Origin: DASYTH01 sp035762905
GTDB lineage: Bacteria > Actinomycetota > Actinomycetes > Mycobacteriales > Pseudonocardiaceae
DNA: 64,000 bases
Direction: 5' to 3'
Assembly (NCBI RefSeq): GCF_035762905.1
Contig: NZ_DASUCC010000131.1
Location: 89,488-153,487, forward strand
In this document: positions 63,073-64,000 of the stretch, one piece after another
How positions within the stretch are numbered: position 1 is the stretch's first letter
Layout of the letters: every line of letters starts with the position of its first letter
Program-made: the position numbers and the translations under genes
The notes under the pieces: model-generated
What the model saw: the letters and a program-made list of their open reading frames with translations, nothing else
The model's database searches: none
Told to the model about the DNA's origin: nothing

Positions 63073-63771
63073 CTAGGACCGACGGTCTGTGGGGTTCTCG
63101 CCAAGTCCGGCCTTGCGGGCCCGGACGATGGCCTGGGCGCGGTCGGCGACGTGCAGCTTGGTGAAGATGCTGGAGACGTGGTTGCGCACGGTCTTCGGGC
63201 TCAGCGACAGGTTGCTGGCGATGGCGGCGTTGCTGCGGCCGTCGGCGATGAGCGCCAGCACCTCCCGCTCCCGAGAGGTGAGTTCGGGAAAGACCGGGTC
63301 GGAGGCGACCGGCGCGCTGTTGAAGTAGCCGAGCACCCGGGTGGCGATGTCCGGGCCGAAGATCGCCTCGCCGCGGCCGACCGCGTGCACCGCCCGGATG
63401 ATCTCTTCCTGGCCGGAGCCCTTCAGCAGGTAGCCGCGGGCGCCGGCGCGCATGGCCGCGAACACCGACTCGCTGTCGTTGAACATGGTCAGCACCACCA
63501 CGCCGGTGCTCGGCCGCACCCCGACGATCTCCCGGGTCGCCTCGATGCCGTCGATGTCCGGCAGGTGCAGGTCCATCACGACCACGTCCGGTTGGTAGGC
63601 GCTGGCCGCGCTGACCGCGTCCCGCCCGGTCGCCGCCTCGCCGACCACCTCGACGGTCGGCTCCGCCGCGAGCACCGTGCACAGCCCGTACCGGAACAGC
63701 GGATGGTCGTCCACCACGAGCACCCGCACCTTCCTCTGCGGTGTGCCCTCAGGCTCGGTCACGGTATTCAT
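63073..63771 (-). CDS. NarL-family response regulator
   Basis: A 232-residue two-component response regulator. Receiver residues are complete: Asp21/Asp22 (VVDDHPLF), phospho-acceptor Asp67 (VVVMDLHLPD), the Thr of VLTMF and the Lys of YLLKGS. The LuxR HTH is FPELTSREREVLALIADGRS followed by LSLSPKTVRNHVSSIFTKL. The start codon and first five codons (MNTVT) lie inside the 120-bp dispersed repeat that also starts the ABC ATPase gene at 4638. A partner kinase may lie beyond the right edge. Confidence 0.93.
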   Translation of the reverse strand: MNTVTEPEGTPQRKVRVLVVDDHPLFRYGLCTVLAAEPTVEVVGEAATGRDAVSAASAYQPDVVVMDLHLPDIDGIEATREIVGVRPSTGVVVLTMFNDSESVFAAMRAGARGYLLKGSGQEEIIRAVHAVGRGEAIFGPDIATRVLGYFNSAPVASDPVFPELTSREREVLALIADGRSNAAIASNLSLSPKTVRNHVSSIFTKLHVADRAQAIVRARKAGLGENPTDRRS

Positions 63772-63876
63772 GGTTCGCTCCGGTTCGGCCGCTGCTGGTG
63801 CCGGCTTCCTTCGTGCGCTGCTCGCCGCTCGTTCCTCGCGGCTGCGCTGCTCCTCAGTCCAGCCGCCACCGCGGCC
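63757..63876 (-). repeat. 120-bp dispersed repeat, copy 2, carrying an RBS and start codon
   Basis: It matches 4624-4743 over 120 bp with a few substitutions. On the minus strand it ends with CGGAGCGAACC, ATG, and the codons for NTVT of the response regulator. Confidence 0.85.
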
Positions 63877-63885
63877 GAGCCTGCG

Positions 63886-64000
63886 CTCACGGTGCCTAAT
63901 GGTTCGCTCCGGCTCGGCCGCTGCTGGTGTCGGCTTCCTTCGTGCGCTGCTCGCCGCTCGTTCCTCGCGGCTGCGCTGCTCCTCAGTCCAGCCGCCACCG
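63886..64000 (-). repeat. 120-bp dispersed repeat, copy 3, cut by the window edge
   Basis: A tandem neighbour of copy 2 at a 129-bp offset. In this copy the start codon position reads ATT and the following codons have diverged, so it does not start a gene. The unit continues beyond base 64000. Confidence 0.8.

Noticed and set aside
63768..63998. A 76-residue minus-strand frame at the right edge
   Set aside because: It is two units of the 120-bp repeat read in one frame, with no independent sign of coding.

Overview
The window is very GC-rich DNA with strong third-position G/C bias, GTG starts, leaderless-type promoters and an XRE-DUF5753/DUF397 gene pair. All of this points to an actinobacterium. 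Housekeeping gene order (trpA-lgt, then gltBD, then pyk-tesB) also fits, and a Pseudonocardiales-type genome is my best guess. The species cannot be named from the sequence alone.

Layout. 0-2 kb: end of the trp operon (trpA, partial) and lgt. 2-6.8 kb (minus strand): a lipoprotein/permease/ATPase importer of the siderophore-cobalamin type, followed by an SDR oxidoreductase and a DapB-like dehydrogenase. 6.8-14 kb (minus): a beta-glucan utilisation regulon. A sugar ABC importer, a GH1 beta-glucosidase and a LacI regulator form one operon, and a secreted GH16-CBM6 glucanase is transcribed separately; both promoters carry nearly the same LacI-type palindrome. 14.3-20.5 kb: gltB-gltD glutamate synthase. 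20.5-26 kb: a low-GC orphan gene and small accessory genes (secreted peptidases, HD hydrolase, DUF1801, DUF2461). 26-30 kb: pyk, tesB and a PBP4-type dacB. 30-32.2 kb: XRE/DUF397 regulatory module. 32.2-38.3 kb: two tandem paralogous LAL-type (ATPase plus LuxR) regulators.

40.5-57.2 kb is the centrepiece: an extracellular contractile injection system (eCIS), a phage-tail-like nanomachine. A minus-strand operon encodes a DUF4255 cap, a PAAR tip, a small peptidoglycan-binding-like protein and a papain-like protease that is a good cargo candidate. A plus-strand operon encodes sheath, three tube-like proteins, a chaperone-like protein, a DUF6760 peptide, a DUF4157/eCIS-core protein with an intact HELVH, a LysM hub, a VgrG-like spike, gp25, a J-like wedge, a TIGR02242-like tail protein, and a zinc-ribbon/proline-rich/TM/discoidin-like membrane protein. 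No Afp15-like AAA+ ATPase, tape measure or fibre is visible. The locus is bracketed by mosaic intergenic repeats in inverted orientation (38.3-39.3 and 57.2-57.9 kb).

58-64 kb: a secreted beta-propeller/ASH protein, a divergent membrane protein with an extracytoplasmic-type beta domain, and two NarL/LuxR-type response regulators, one with a degenerate receiver. A 120-bp dispersed repeat supplies the ribosome-binding site and start codon of two unrelated genes (the ABC ATPase at 4.6 kb and the response regulator at 63.77 kb) and recurs in tandem at the window's right end. No tRNA, rRNA, CRISPR array, transposase or integrase was seen.
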